Source of the DNA: JASLQO01 sp002327525
GTDB lineage: Bacteria; Pseudomonadota; Gammaproteobacteria; Pseudomonadales; Azotimanducaceae
DNA length: 64,000 nt
Reading direction: 5' to 3'
NCBI GenBank assembly: GCA_030744435.1
Contig: JASLQO010000025.1
Coordinates: forward strand, 109,284 to 173,283
Position numbers and translations under genes: made by a program
The notes under the pieces: model-generated
Database searches by the model: none
Told to the model about the DNA's origin: nothing
What the model saw: the letters and a program-made list of their open reading frames with translations, nothing else
Shown here: positions 43,616-51,920 of the stretch, one piece after another
Layout of the letters: the number at the start of each line of letters is the position of its first letter
Position numbering within the stretch: the stretch's first letter is position 1

Positions 43616-43758
43616 AGTCGGGTTTCGGGCAGGTCTCTACGCAGATGTGCGTAGTTCAGATCGACCGGTCATCCATCATCTTTGAAGCCGTCGGAATCGT
43701 GTTTCCGTCTTGCATCTGATCGCGTCCGTCTGAACAAAAAAAACGCGAGGAAAGAGCC

Positions 43759-44124
43759 ATGGAATTCGGAGTGTTGCACTTGTTCAAAAACCTGGTGAAC
43801 AAGACTGAACGGCAGATCATCAAAGAACAGATGGAACTCATGCCGGCGGCGGAGAGTCTGGGTTTCGATTCCACCTGGCCGGCAGAACACCACTTCTCGG
43901 AATACGGATTCTGTGCCTCAGCCCAGTTGAGCCTCGCGGCTCTCGCCACCCAGACCATCAGGTTGCGACTCGGGACCGCTGTGGTGGTGTTGCCTTTCGA
44001 TCATCCGGTGAAAGTGGCAGAGGATTTCGCCTTTTCTCGATCGGCTCAGCAACGCACGTATCAGCCTGGGGCCCGGATGCGGCTACCAGCCAACGCAATA
44101 CCGCGGCTACGGTATCGATCAACC
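43759..44124 (+). pseudogene. LLM-class (luciferase-like) flavin monooxygenase, truncated and frameshifted
   Basis: The first 90 or so residues are a clear bacterial luciferase-like start: MEFGVLHLFKN, ESLGFDSTWPAEHHFSEYG, then TIRLRLGTAVVVLPFDHPVKVAED. After FAF the frame shifts; in the next frame it continues RLSNARISLGPGCGYQPTQYRGYGIDQ. The family match then ends where the 121-bp repeat begins at 44125. About 130 of an expected 330-350 residues remain. F420- or FMN-dependent oxidation was the original role. Confidence 0.75.
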
Positions 44125-44245
44125 GATGGAACCATAAAAGGGATATTTGGCACGTCGATGTGCTATACGCATAGGGTCGAAGTAGCCAGTCGAGCGATTT
44201 GTGTAGCTCAGAACTGAGCGGGAGGCGTTGTGAGAGAAGTTAGCT
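44125..44245 (+). repeat. ~121-bp dispersed direct repeat, copy 1
   Basis: This copy is about 85-90 percent identical by eye to 55036-55158, same orientation. Shared blocks include ATAGGGTCGAAGTAGCC, AGTCGAGCGATT, and GTGTAGCTCAGAACTGAGCG ending in GTTAGCT. It sits exactly between a truncated LLM gene and the tail of an SDR gene. No ORF and no terminal inverted repeat were recognised. It bounds the left side of the 44-55 kb island. Confidence 0.85.
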
Positions 44246-44419
44246 CAGATCACCAATTCCGGCGGGGCATTCAACGACTACGCCATAGGGTCAACGCCCA
44301 TGAGACGTCTTGGCAACGCCGAGGAGGTAGGCCAGGCCGCGGCCTGGCTCTGCTCCGATGTGGCTTCCTACGTCACCGGTACGGCCCTGCCGGTGGATGG
44401 CAGATTCAACGCCCAATGA
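44246..44419 (+). pseudogene. short-chain dehydrogenase C-terminal tail
   Basis: Directly after the repeat the frame reads ITNSGGAFNDYAIGSTPMRRLG, then EEVGQAAAWLCSDVASYVTG and LPVDGRFNAQ, stop. This is the last 55 or so residues of a classical SDR (substrate loop, cofactor-binding end, PVDGG-type terminus). The Rossmann half and the catalytic Tyr-Lys are gone. The stop lies 10 bp before the OYE-like gene, so the SDR was probably the preceding gene of that operon. Confidence 0.75.
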
Positions 44420-44429
44420 CTGTCACCCG

Positions 44430-46421
44430 ATGAGCGGAAATAAGATCAGCACCATGAAATGTCTCGAGTCCATCGAGGTCGGGCACCTCACCCTCAAGAA
44501 CCGGTTTTCCCTGGCGCCGATGGACGTACGACTTCACACGCATGACGGCTATGCCACCGAGCGCTCGGTGGCCCACTATAGGCGTATGGCCCGCGGCGGC
44601 GCTGCGCTCATCAACCTCGAACTGCACGTCGTTCGTCCCGACGGCTGCGGGCCTTACTACATGGACCCGCGCATCACCGATGACTCGTACATTCCGGGCA
44701 TGGCGAAGATCGCCGACGCTATCCACGAGGAAGGCGCATTCTGCCAGGTGGAACTCGGACACTTCGGCAAGTTCTCATCCGCGGAAGTTGCGCTGGCGGT
44801 TTCCGCCGATGTACCACCGCTCAACAATCCTAAGAAAAAGCTGCGCGAAATGGACGAAGACCTGATCCAGGAGGTGTTGCAGGACTTCGTCACCTGCGCG
44901 TTGCGGGTGAAACGAGCGGGCTTTGACGGCGTCATGTTGCACGGCGCCCACGGTTTCCTGCCCCAACAGTTCATGTCGCCCCATTCCAATCGACGCACCG
45001 ACCGCTGGGGTCAGGAGCGGCTGCTCTTCCCGACAGAGATGGTAAGGCGCGTGCGGGATGCATGTGGTAAAAAGTTTCTGATCGGCTACCGGCTCTCCGG
45101 CGACGAATACTACCGCAAGCTTTATGAGGGCGCCGGCGGCTACACCGTTGACGACCTTCCCGAGATCGTTCCACGCCTGGTGGACGCAGGAGTCGACAGT
45201 ATCGACATTTCGGCGGGTGCACTGGATGTGCCACGGTGGTACGCGGGCCCCGACCCCAATCTTTTTCCCAACGATGGTTACGGTGGCTACCTGCCCCTCT
45301 CGGAGGCGGCGAAAAAGGTCTCCGATGTGCCGGTCATCGTCACCGGCCAGATGGGCGATCCGGACCTGATCGAACGGGCAATCGCCGAAGGTCAATGCGA
45401 TATGGCCGGCATGGCCAAACAGTTCCTTGCCGACCCCGACTTTCCCAACAAGGTGTCACAGGGACGAACGGATGAAATCCGCCGCTGCATCAACTGCGGA
45501 TTCTGCGCCGTGGGCAAAGGCGGTCTTACGGCAGTGGACAATCACAGCGTCGAGTGCGCCATCAACCCGGAACTCGGCTGGGCCCTCGAAGGCTATCACG
45601 ACATCCGCCCTACGACCCGCCCACGCCGGGTCATGGTGGTCGGCGGCGGTGTCGGCGGCATGGAGGCGGCCAGGGTCCTCAAACTCAAGGGCCACGACGT
45701 CACCCTGTACGAGAAAACGGATAGCCTTGGGGGACAGTTGCCTTCCGCGTCAGTCGCACCCGGAAAATCGGATATCAACCTGATCAACGATTACCTTGCG
45801 GCTGAACTCGAGCGCCTCGAAGTCGACGTTTGCATGAATACCAAGGTGGATCTCCAGGAAATCGAAAAAGAGTCCCCCTATGCACTGATCCTCGCGACCG
45901 GCGCAGAGCAGTTCGTTCCGCCGATTCCCGGTATCGATGGCCCCAACGTGGTCATCGGCATCGACGCGTTGATGGGCAGGGCCGAGATGGGCAGACGCGT
46001 GGTCCTGATTGGCGGCGAGGAAGTTGCCTGCGAAGTGGCCGACCACATCAGCCGGGAGACGACCAAGGAAGTGACGGTCACCAGCCTGTTGCCGGGATTC
46101 GCAACCAAGGGGCATATGGCCGGTATCAGGGCACTGATGAACCTGCGTGCCAAGGACATCCGTTTCGTTCCTGGCGTACGGGAATATCAAGGGATCGACG
46201 CGGAGGGGGTACGAATTATCGATGCTGACGGGAACGAGCAGCTCCTTCCTGCGGACACGGTGGTGATCTCGGCCGGCTCGCGGCCCGCCAATCAGCTGGC
46301 CGGGCAACTCGCCGATTCAGGACTGGTGCAACACGCCGTGTACACCATCGGCGATGCGGTTACGCCAAGGTCAATCTACGAAGCCATTCACGAAGGGGCA
46401 ACAGTGGCACAACACATCTGA
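44430..46421 (+). CDS. OYE/2,4-dienoyl-CoA reductase-type FMN-FAD-4Fe-4S oxidoreductase
   Basis: The 663-residue protein has an N-terminal old-yellow-enzyme TIM barrel (LKNRFSLAPMDVRL; HGAHGFLPQQFMSPHSNRRTDRWG). A 4Fe-4S site lies near residue 350 (CINCGFC plus Cys before INPELGW). A C-terminal FAD/NAD(P) two-Rossmann domain follows (RVMVVGGGVGGMEAARVLKLKGHDVTLYEK). This is the architecture of FadH, trimethylamine dehydrogenase and bile-acid BaiCD/BaiH reductases. It reduces conjugated enones or dienoyl-CoAs with NAD(P)H. It heads a five-gene plus-strand set with a KstD-like flavoprotein, suggesting opposed reduction and oxidation of a ring system. No clear SD before ATG 44430; ATG 44454 is an alternative. 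Confidence 0.88.
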   Translation: MSGNKISTMKCLESIEVGHLTLKNRFSLAPMDVRLHTHDGYATERSVAHYRRMARGGAALINLELHVVRPDGCGPYYMDPRITDDSYIPGMAKIADAIHEEGAFCQVELGHFGKFSSAEVALAVSADVPPLNNPKKKLREMDEDLIQEVLQDFVTCALRVKRAGFDGVMLHGAHGFLPQQFMSPHSNRRTDRWGQERLLFPTEMVRRVRDACGKKFLIGYRLSGDEYYRKLYEGAGGYTVDDLPEIVPRLVDAGVDSIDISAGALDVPRWYAGPDPNLFPNDGYGGYLPLSEAAKKVSDVPVIVTGQMGDPDLIERAIAEGQCDMAGMAKQFLADPDFPNKVSQGRTDEIRRCINCGFCAVGKGGLTAVDNHSVECAINPELGWALEGYHDIRPTTRPRRVMVVGGGVGGMEAARVLKLKGHDVTLYEKTDSLGGQLPSASVAPGKSDINLINDYLAAELERLEVDVCMNTKVDLQEIEKESPYALILATGAEQFVPPIPGIDGPNVVIGIDALMGRAEMGRRVVLIGGEEVACEVADHISRETTKEVTVTSLLPGFATKGHMAGIRALMNLRAKDIRFVPGVREYQGIDAEGVRIIDADGNEQLLPADTVVISAGSRPANQLAGQLADSGLVQHAVYTIGDAVTPRSIYEAIHEGATVAQHI

Positions 46422-46467
46422 GAGGCGCACGAGGTCGCGTCTCAATAGCGACGAGGAGGTAACCAAC

Positions 46468-47967
46468 ATGGGAAACAGCAACTGGGACCGCGAGGTCGAT
46501 GTGGTGGTGGTCGGTTCGGGGACCGGCCAGATGGCAGCCGTTCGAGCCGCCGATGCCGGGCTCACTGCCCTGGTGATAGAAAAACTACCCGCCCTCGGCG
46601 GCACCACCAGCATCTCCGGCGGTGGCATGTGGATCCCCAACAACTACAAGATGCAGGAAGAAGGCGTCGAGGATTCCCTGGAGGATGCTTTCGAATACAT
46701 GAAACACGCGACCTTCGGGCAGAGTGAGGAAGCCCTGATGAAGGCCTATCTCGACAATTGCAACGACATGGTCGCCTACACCCGGGGACTCGGCATCGAA
46801 TGGTTCATCATTCCAATGGGCGCATTTCCGGACTACTACGAGGCCTTTCCGGGTGCCAGCACCTACGGTCGTCCCATCCTGCCGATGACCGACGATCCCA
46901 TACCTCCCGGGAATGCTTTCGCCGGCGGTGGCGTACTGACCCGGGCCCTGGAGAAGGCAGGTCGAGCCAGGGGGGTCGATTATCTCACCGGGACGCCGGT
47001 CAAGCGGCTTGAACTGGATGAAACTGGCGCCATCACGGGTGTTCTGGCAGAAAAGGACGGAGCAGACTTCAGGGTCCGGGCACGCAAGGGCGTGGTCATG
47101 GCCACCGGTGGATTCTCCCGCAATCCGGAGATGGTCATGGCCTTCCTGCGGGCACCCATCTACTACCCCTGCCCGCCTCCCGGAGACACCGGCGACGGTC
47201 ATCGCATGGGCATGGCCATCGGCGCGGACCTGCGCAACATGAACGAATCCTGGGGCTGGCCGGTGTACTGGGATCCCGACACCGAGAACCCGATCCCGGC
47301 CTACGCACCGGAACTCGGTAAGCCGGGTTCGATCGTAGTCAACCGCAGGGGCAGGCGCTTCTTCGATGAAGCCGGGCCCTATGCCCGGATCATCCGCGAG
47401 TTTCAGCACTTCGATACTGATACCCTCGAATACAGCAATGTGCCGGCCTTTGTCATCGTGGATTCGATCTATCGCATGAACTATCCGCTTGCCCAGTACG
47501 AGCCGAAGATGAAACTGCCCAACTGGGTCACCACGGCCGACACGCTGCGAGAACTGGCCGAACAGCTCGGCATCGATCCGGAGGGCCTCGAGCAGACGGT
47601 CGCGGACTTCAATCGCTATGCCGAGGAAGGCAAGGACCCGGAATGGCACCGGGGCGACTCCGCTTTCGACCTGCAGACAGGTGGTGACGCATCACGGGGT
47701 CTCGCCAACCCCTGTCTCGGACCGATCATCGAGCCACCCTTCCACGGCGCGCCCATGTGGCCCGGGGTCCTCGGCACGAAAGGAGGCCTGCGCATCAATC
47801 CAAACGGCCAGGTGGTCAACGTCTGGGGTGATGTGATCGAGGGACTCTACGCGATCGGCAACTGTACCGGCAGCATCATGGGCGCAGGTTATCCCGGGGG
47901 TGGCGCGACCATCGGGTCCGGCATGACCTTCAGCTTCATTGCCGCCAATCACATGCGCGGCAACTAG
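46468..47967 (+). CDS. FAD-dependent dehydrogenase of the fumarate reductase / 3-ketosteroid-delta1-dehydrogenase type (1)
   Basis: The 499-residue protein has a strong AGGAGG before ATG 46468. The N-terminal FAD motif is VDVVVVGSGTGQMAAVRAADAG with GGTTSISGGGMWIPNN. The middle has GVVMATGGFSRNPEM and the C-terminal FAD end is GLYAIGNCTGSIMGAGYPGGGATIGSGMTFSFIAANHM, a pattern close to KstD/ketosteroid dehydrogenases. It probably introduces a double bond into a cyclic ketone, passing electrons to a quinone-linked acceptor. The steroid assignment is not certain, since the group also includes urocanate and fumarate reductases. It lies 46 bp after the OYE-like gene. Confidence 0.85.
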   Translation: MGNSNWDREVDVVVVGSGTGQMAAVRAADAGLTALVIEKLPALGGTTSISGGGMWIPNNYKMQEEGVEDSLEDAFEYMKHATFGQSEEALMKAYLDNCNDMVAYTRGLGIEWFIIPMGAFPDYYEAFPGASTYGRPILPMTDDPIPPGNAFAGGGVLTRALEKAGRARGVDYLTGTPVKRLELDETGAITGVLAEKDGADFRVRARKGVVMATGGFSRNPEMVMAFLRAPIYYPCPPPGDTGDGHRMGMAIGADLRNMNESWGWPVYWDPDTENPIPAYAPELGKPGSIVVNRRGRRFFDEAGPYARIIREFQHFDTDTLEYSNVPAFVIVDSIYRMNYPLAQYEPKMKLPNWVTTADTLRELAEQLGIDPEGLEQTVADFNRYAEEGKDPEWHRGDSAFDLQTGGDASRGLANPCLGPIIEPPFHGAPMWPGVLGTKGGLRINPNGQVVNVWGDVIEGLYAIGNCTGSIMGAGYPGGGATIGSGMTFSFIAANHMRGN

Positions 47968-47980
47968 CAGGATCCGACCG

Positions 47981-49270
47981 ATGAGCGATATCCGCATCAC
48001 AGATCTCGCCCAACCCGAGCTCAGCGAACTGCAGAAGAACGCCATTGCCAATGCCGAGCGCGTCGAGGTTGATCTCAGCGTCGACGCCATCTGCAATGCG
48101 GCGATGCAGACAACAGAACTCACCGACTTTGGCGATGCGAGTTTCAAGGTCCGACTCGAGGAACAACTGCAGGCAGTGCGCGAAGATGACTGGCTCAATA
48201 ACTTTGGCCGCATGGGCGTGGTCGGTGCTAAGACAGGCCAGGCGGTCAGTCGCCTCAGAGTCATGGACGCACTCAAGCGCCACCCGAAAATCTACGACAT
48301 CGACATCCCTAGACCGCTGATGATCGCCGGTCTACCACGCAGCGGTACCACCCACCTACTCAACATGATTGCAGCCGACACCCGCTTCCGTTCCATGCCC
48401 ATGTGGGAGAGCAGACAGCCGGTACCAAGCCCGGATGAGCCCGTCACCCGGGACAAGAACGACCCGCGGCACGTCCGCTGTACCCAGTCCTACCAGGGCA
48501 CGGATGCCTTGCTGCCGCTGATGAAGAACATGCATGACATGCATCCCGATCACGTGCACGAGGACATCGAACTGCTGGACATCGACTTCTCGTCCTACGT
48601 TCTCGAGTGGATGGCGCACGTCCCCCGCTGGCGTGACTACTATCTCGCTCACGACCAGACGCCCCACTACGCGTTTCTGCGAACCATGTTAAAGCTCTTG
48701 AGCTACTACAGCGGCACCGGTTTCGGGGACGAGTCCGGTGGCGACATGCGACCCAGGCGGTGGATCACCAAGACACCACAACACCTGGAGCAACTGGTGC
48801 CGCTGCACAACAATTTTCCAGACGCCCTCTTCCTGGTCACCCACCGCGATCCCATCGAGGTGTTCAGCTCCGCGGCCACACTGGTGGCCTACAACTCGCG
48901 GGTACGCAACGACGTGATCCACATGAAGGAGATCGGTGACTACTGGCTGGATCGGGTCGAACGCCTGCTGCGGGCCTGCGTGCGCGACATCGACGTGCTG
49001 CCGCCGGAACAGACGATGGACGTGGTATTTCCAGAATTCATGAAGGACGACATGGCCATCGTGCGGCGCGTCTACGAGCGGGCGGGCATCGAGATGACCG
49101 AACAGGCCGAAGCGGAACTTGCGGCCTACCTCGACGACAATCCGAGGGGCAAGCACGGTCGGCTGATCTACGACATCGAGAGCGATTTCGGTCTCAGAAA
49201 GGAGGACCTTTATGAGCGCTTCGATTTTTATTACGAGCGCTATCCGGCGCTTGATCCTCGAAAATGGTGA
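47981..49270 (+). CDS. sulfotransferase family protein
   Basis: The 429-residue protein has the PAPS 5'-phosphosulfate loop LMIAGLPRSGTTHLLNMIAAD near residue 110. A 3'-phosphate-binding stretch resembles FLVTHRDPIEVFSSAATLVAYNSRVRND around residue 285. The N-terminal 100 residues are helical, as in the large bacterial sulfotransferase_3-type group found in sterol- and lipid-degrading actinobacteria and proteobacteria. It would move sulfate from PAPS to a hydroxyl. It starts 13 bp after the flavoprotein gene and precedes an alkylsulfatase-like gene, so sulfation and desulfation of the same substrate is a possibility. Confidence 0.85.
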   Translation: MSDIRITDLAQPELSELQKNAIANAERVEVDLSVDAICNAAMQTTELTDFGDASFKVRLEEQLQAVREDDWLNNFGRMGVVGAKTGQAVSRLRVMDALKRHPKIYDIDIPRPLMIAGLPRSGTTHLLNMIAADTRFRSMPMWESRQPVPSPDEPVTRDKNDPRHVRCTQSYQGTDALLPLMKNMHDMHPDHVHEDIELLDIDFSSYVLEWMAHVPRWRDYYLAHDQTPHYAFLRTMLKLLSYYSGTGFGDESGGDMRPRRWITKTPQHLEQLVPLHNNFPDALFLVTHRDPIEVFSSAATLVAYNSRVRNDVIHMKEIGDYWLDRVERLLRACVRDIDVLPPEQTMDVVFPEFMKDDMAIVRRVYERAGIEMTEQAEAELAAYLDDNPRGKHGRLIYDIESDFGLRKEDLYERFDFYYERYPALDPRKW

Positions 49271-49371
49271 GTTTCGATAATGGAGCCCCTCAGTGGACGC
49301 TCCCGGCACCTTAAATCACCCTACACAACTACAGCCAGACGGTGCCCAACCTGCAAACAGAGGCTCAGATC

Positions 49372-50637
49372 ATGAAGAAACGTTACGACCGACCGCCCCT
49401 ACTCGAACTCGTTCGCCGCGACAAGTCCGAAATCGTCAACGTAGAGGACTTCATCTACGTCTCGAAGGACGTCTCCAACGCCCACCTGATAACGAGCACC
49501 GATGGCGACGTGCTGGTGAACACGGGCACCACGGATGGCGGATTCAGGCACAAGGACCTGTTCGAGGAATTACGGACCGGACCGCTGCGCTACGCCGTGA
49601 TCACCCAGGGGCACCCCGATCATTTCGGTGGATTAAAGACGCTGAAAGAGGCCGAAACCCAGGTGATTATGCAGTCGAACAATCCGCAGGTCAGGGCCTA
49701 CTGGCGCAAGCTCATGACCTTCTATGCCGGCCGTCTGTCCCGCATCTGGTCAGGCGGCAATCCACGACCCCCAAGCACCTCGGAGAACAGTTGGGAAGGC
49801 ACGCCGGAGCAGGCAGTCAACATCCTGTTTCGGGACGAATACAAGTTCAGTGTCGGCAACCGGGACTTCGAGCTCTACTCGACGCCGGGTGGAGAAACGA
49901 CCGACTCCTGCATCGTCTGGATGCCGAACGAGCGGGTGGTGTTTACCGGCAACCTGTTTGGCCCCATGTGGATGAACGTGCCGTTTCTCAATACCCTGCG
50001 CGGCGACAAAATCCGTTCGGTAGTGGAGTACATCGCCAACGTCGAGAAGGTACGGTCGCTGGAACCGGAGATCCTTATCACCGGACACGGGGACCCTAAA
50101 CGCGGCGCGTCCCACCTGCAGGGCAAGCTCACCCATCTCCGGGACGCGATACAGTACATTCACGACTACACCATCGACGGCATGAATGCCGGTACCGATC
50201 TCTGGACCCTGATGCGTGATATCGAGCTCCCCGGGCACCTCGAAATCGAAGAAGGACACGGAAAAATTGACTGGGCCGTTCGTGCCATTTACACCTACTA
50301 CAACGGCTGGTTCGACTTCGAGTCCCTCGCCGACATGTACCATGTCCCTGTCCAGGCCGTCTCCGGGGACCTGGTCGAACTCGCCGGAGCCGATGCCCTA
50401 GTGCAACGAGCCGAGCGGTACGTGGCTAACAAGGAACCGTGGCATGCGGTCAGACTGACGGACATGGTCCTGCAGGTATCGTGCGGTCACATCGGTGCCC
50501 TCGGCGCGAGGAAATCCGCACTTGAGCAACTTCTGGAACTCAGCCGCAACGAGAACCTGAGCGAGACGCTGCTCCTGTCCAGCACCATCGCCGACCTCGA
50601 GAAGAAACTCGAGGCCGTCAACGCACAACAAACCTGA
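49372..50637 (+). CDS. alkylsulfatase-like metallo-beta-lactamase-fold protein with altered first metal motif
   Basis: The 421-residue protein resembles class III alkylsulfatases. A metallo-beta-lactamase N-domain (LVNTGTTDGGFRHKDLFEEL; TPGGETTDSCIVWMP; ILITGHGDP) is followed by the helical dimerisation domain (YIHDYTIDGMNAGTDLWTL; YYNGWFDFESLADMYHVPV) and part of the C-terminal SCP2-like region. The metal motif THxHxDH reads TQGHPDH, so the first His is Gln79, while His81, Asp83 and His84 are kept. A one-metal or altered hydrolase is possible. Length is shorter than SdsA1 (about 650). ATG 49372 is chosen. It lies in the operon between the sulfotransferase and an SDR. Confidence 0.8.
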   Translation: MKKRYDRPPLLELVRRDKSEIVNVEDFIYVSKDVSNAHLITSTDGDVLVNTGTTDGGFRHKDLFEELRTGPLRYAVITQGHPDHFGGLKTLKEAETQVIMQSNNPQVRAYWRKLMTFYAGRLSRIWSGGNPRPPSTSENSWEGTPEQAVNILFRDEYKFSVGNRDFELYSTPGGETTDSCIVWMPNERVVFTGNLFGPMWMNVPFLNTLRGDKIRSVVEYIANVEKVRSLEPEILITGHGDPKRGASHLQGKLTHLRDAIQYIHDYTIDGMNAGTDLWTLMRDIELPGHLEIEEGHGKIDWAVRAIYTYYNGWFDFESLADMYHVPVQAVSGDLVELAGADALVQRAERYVANKEPWHAVRLTDMVLQVSCGHIGALGARKSALEQLLELSRNENLSETLLLSSTIADLEKKLEAVNAQQT

Positions 50638-50649
50638 AAGAAGGGAAAG

Positions 50650-51444
50650 ATGAACCACAACCTATTCGATCTCAGCGGCAAGGTCGCGCTGATCACAGGC
50701 GGCAACACCGGTCTTGGACTCGGCTTCGCCAGGGGCATCGCCAAGTGCGGTGGCGACATCATGATCTGGGGTAGAAACGAAGACCGCAACCGGCAGGCGG
50801 CGGAAGAAATCGCCGCCCTTGGCGTCCGGGTGATGACGGCACAGGTCGAGATATCCGACGATGAGGCCGTAACCAGCGCCATGCAGTCCGCCGTCGATCA
50901 AATGGGTCGGCTAGACTGTGTTATCGCGAACGCAGGACTGACCCTCTCCGGCCCATCCATGCTCGAGCTTGGCGCCGATGAATTCAAGTCCCTAATCGAC
51001 ATCAACCTGAACGGGGCTTTCTACACGATACGGGAGGGTGCCCGTCAGATGATGAAGCGGGTTGAATCGGGAGATCCCGGCGGGTCCATTATCGCCTGTG
51101 GCAGCTTGTCGGTGTTTTGCGGTGTGCCCAGCATGGCCCACTATGGCGCTTCAAAAGCGGGCATGGCCGCACTGATCAAGTCGGCGGCCATCGAGTTTGC
51201 ACCACACGGCATCCGGGCCAACATGGTTGCACTGGGGCTTGCCCGAACCGAACTGTTACGCAATCGCATGGGTGAGGAGATGGCGGCCATGGTCGAGGCG
51301 GCATTCGCCGAACAGAATCCCATACCACGGGCAGCAACACCCGAGGACGTGGAGGGCATCGCCGCTTATTTCGCCAGCGACGCATCGTCCTACCACACCG
51401 GCGACATCGTCATGCTCGACGGCGGTCGACTCGCAAAGATCTGA
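50650..51444 (+). CDS. short-chain dehydrogenase/reductase (complete)
   Basis: This 264-residue classical SDR has the cofactor motif VALITGGNTGLGLGFARG and NAG at IANAGLTL. The catalytic Ser is in IACGSLSV, with Tyr-x3-Lys in HYGASKAG, and it ends HTGDIVMLDGGRLAKI. An Arg in the strand-2 end (IWGRNEDRN) suggests NADP(H). AAGGGAAAG precedes ATG. It is the last intact gene of the plus-strand island operon and probably oxidises or reduces a secondary alcohol or ketone of the same substrate. Confidence 0.92.
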   Translation: MNHNLFDLSGKVALITGGNTGLGLGFARGIAKCGGDIMIWGRNEDRNRQAAEEIAALGVRVMTAQVEISDDEAVTSAMQSAVDQMGRLDCVIANAGLTLSGPSMLELGADEFKSLIDINLNGAFYTIREGARQMMKRVESGDPGGSIIACGSLSVFCGVPSMAHYGASKAGMAALIKSAAIEFAPHGIRANMVALGLARTELLRNRMGEEMAAMVEAAFAEQNPIPRAATPEDVEGIAAYFASDASSYHTGDIVMLDGGRLAKI

Positions 51445-51458
51445 ATTCCGCACGGGGA

Positions 51459-51559
51459 ATACCCATCAACAACAGGATCGGCAGCGATCAACACAAACGC
51501 ATCCTGGATGCAGTGCGTGAAACCATCACAGAAGCCGGTTACGCGGGCCTCACCAGCGC
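51459..51559 (+). pseudogene. TetR-family N-terminal fragment
   Basis: Shortly after the SDR stop a frame reads INNRIGSDQHKRILDAVRETITEAGYAGLTS, the first helix of a TetR DNA-binding domain. It breaks off before the helix-turn-helix and joins directly to a P450 fragment at about 51557. Evidence of a deletion that fused two genes. Confidence 0.55.
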
Positions 51560-51917
51560 GCCCTCGCCTGGCTGGAAGCCTTACGCCATTCCACACCCGT
51601 GCTCGCAGCAAGACGCTACGCACGACACGAAGTCGAACGTTTCGGCCGTTTGATACCGGAAGGTGCACTGCTGATTTGTTCGGCCGCCACCGGCAATCGC
51701 GACTCGCGAACATTCCATGATCCGGACGCCTTCATTGCCGATCGGCGTGACATATGCCATCGCGAGGCACGTGGCCAGCACCGCGGTGATGGCCAGCGCA
51801 ACGCTTCTGAACGAACTTGGCGGTCTGTCACTGGCGCCGGGGACTCAACGCCAACTGCACTGTCGGCGTCTCGGGCACATGCACGCCTGCTGGTCGCTAC
51901 CCGTAGTCGTTGGATAG
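51557..51917 (+). pseudogene. cytochrome P450 C-terminal remnant with deletion/frameshift
   Basis: One frame gives ALAWLEALRHSTPVLAARRYARHEVERFG, LIPEGALLIC, and ATGNRDSRTFHDPDAFIADRRD, the late-P450 region after the K helix. Near 51730 the reading shifts to a frame with YAIARHVASTAVM and LLNELGGLSLAPGTQRQL, the helix L and tail, ending SLPVVVG at 51917. The heme-Cys loop between them (FGxGxHxCxG) is missing, so the remnant cannot bind heme. It probably belonged with the steroid-like catabolic genes beside it. Confidence 0.65.
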
Positions 51918-51920
51918 GCG

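Noticed and set aside
44180..44222. tRNA-like TAGCTCAGA string in the 121-bp repeat
   Set aside because: The string resembles a D-arm, but no matching acceptor, anticodon and T arms could be folded in either copy.
44775..47649. Several long minus-strand frames under the OYE and flavoprotein genes
   Set aside because: All mirror strongly coding plus-strand genes and lack family motifs.
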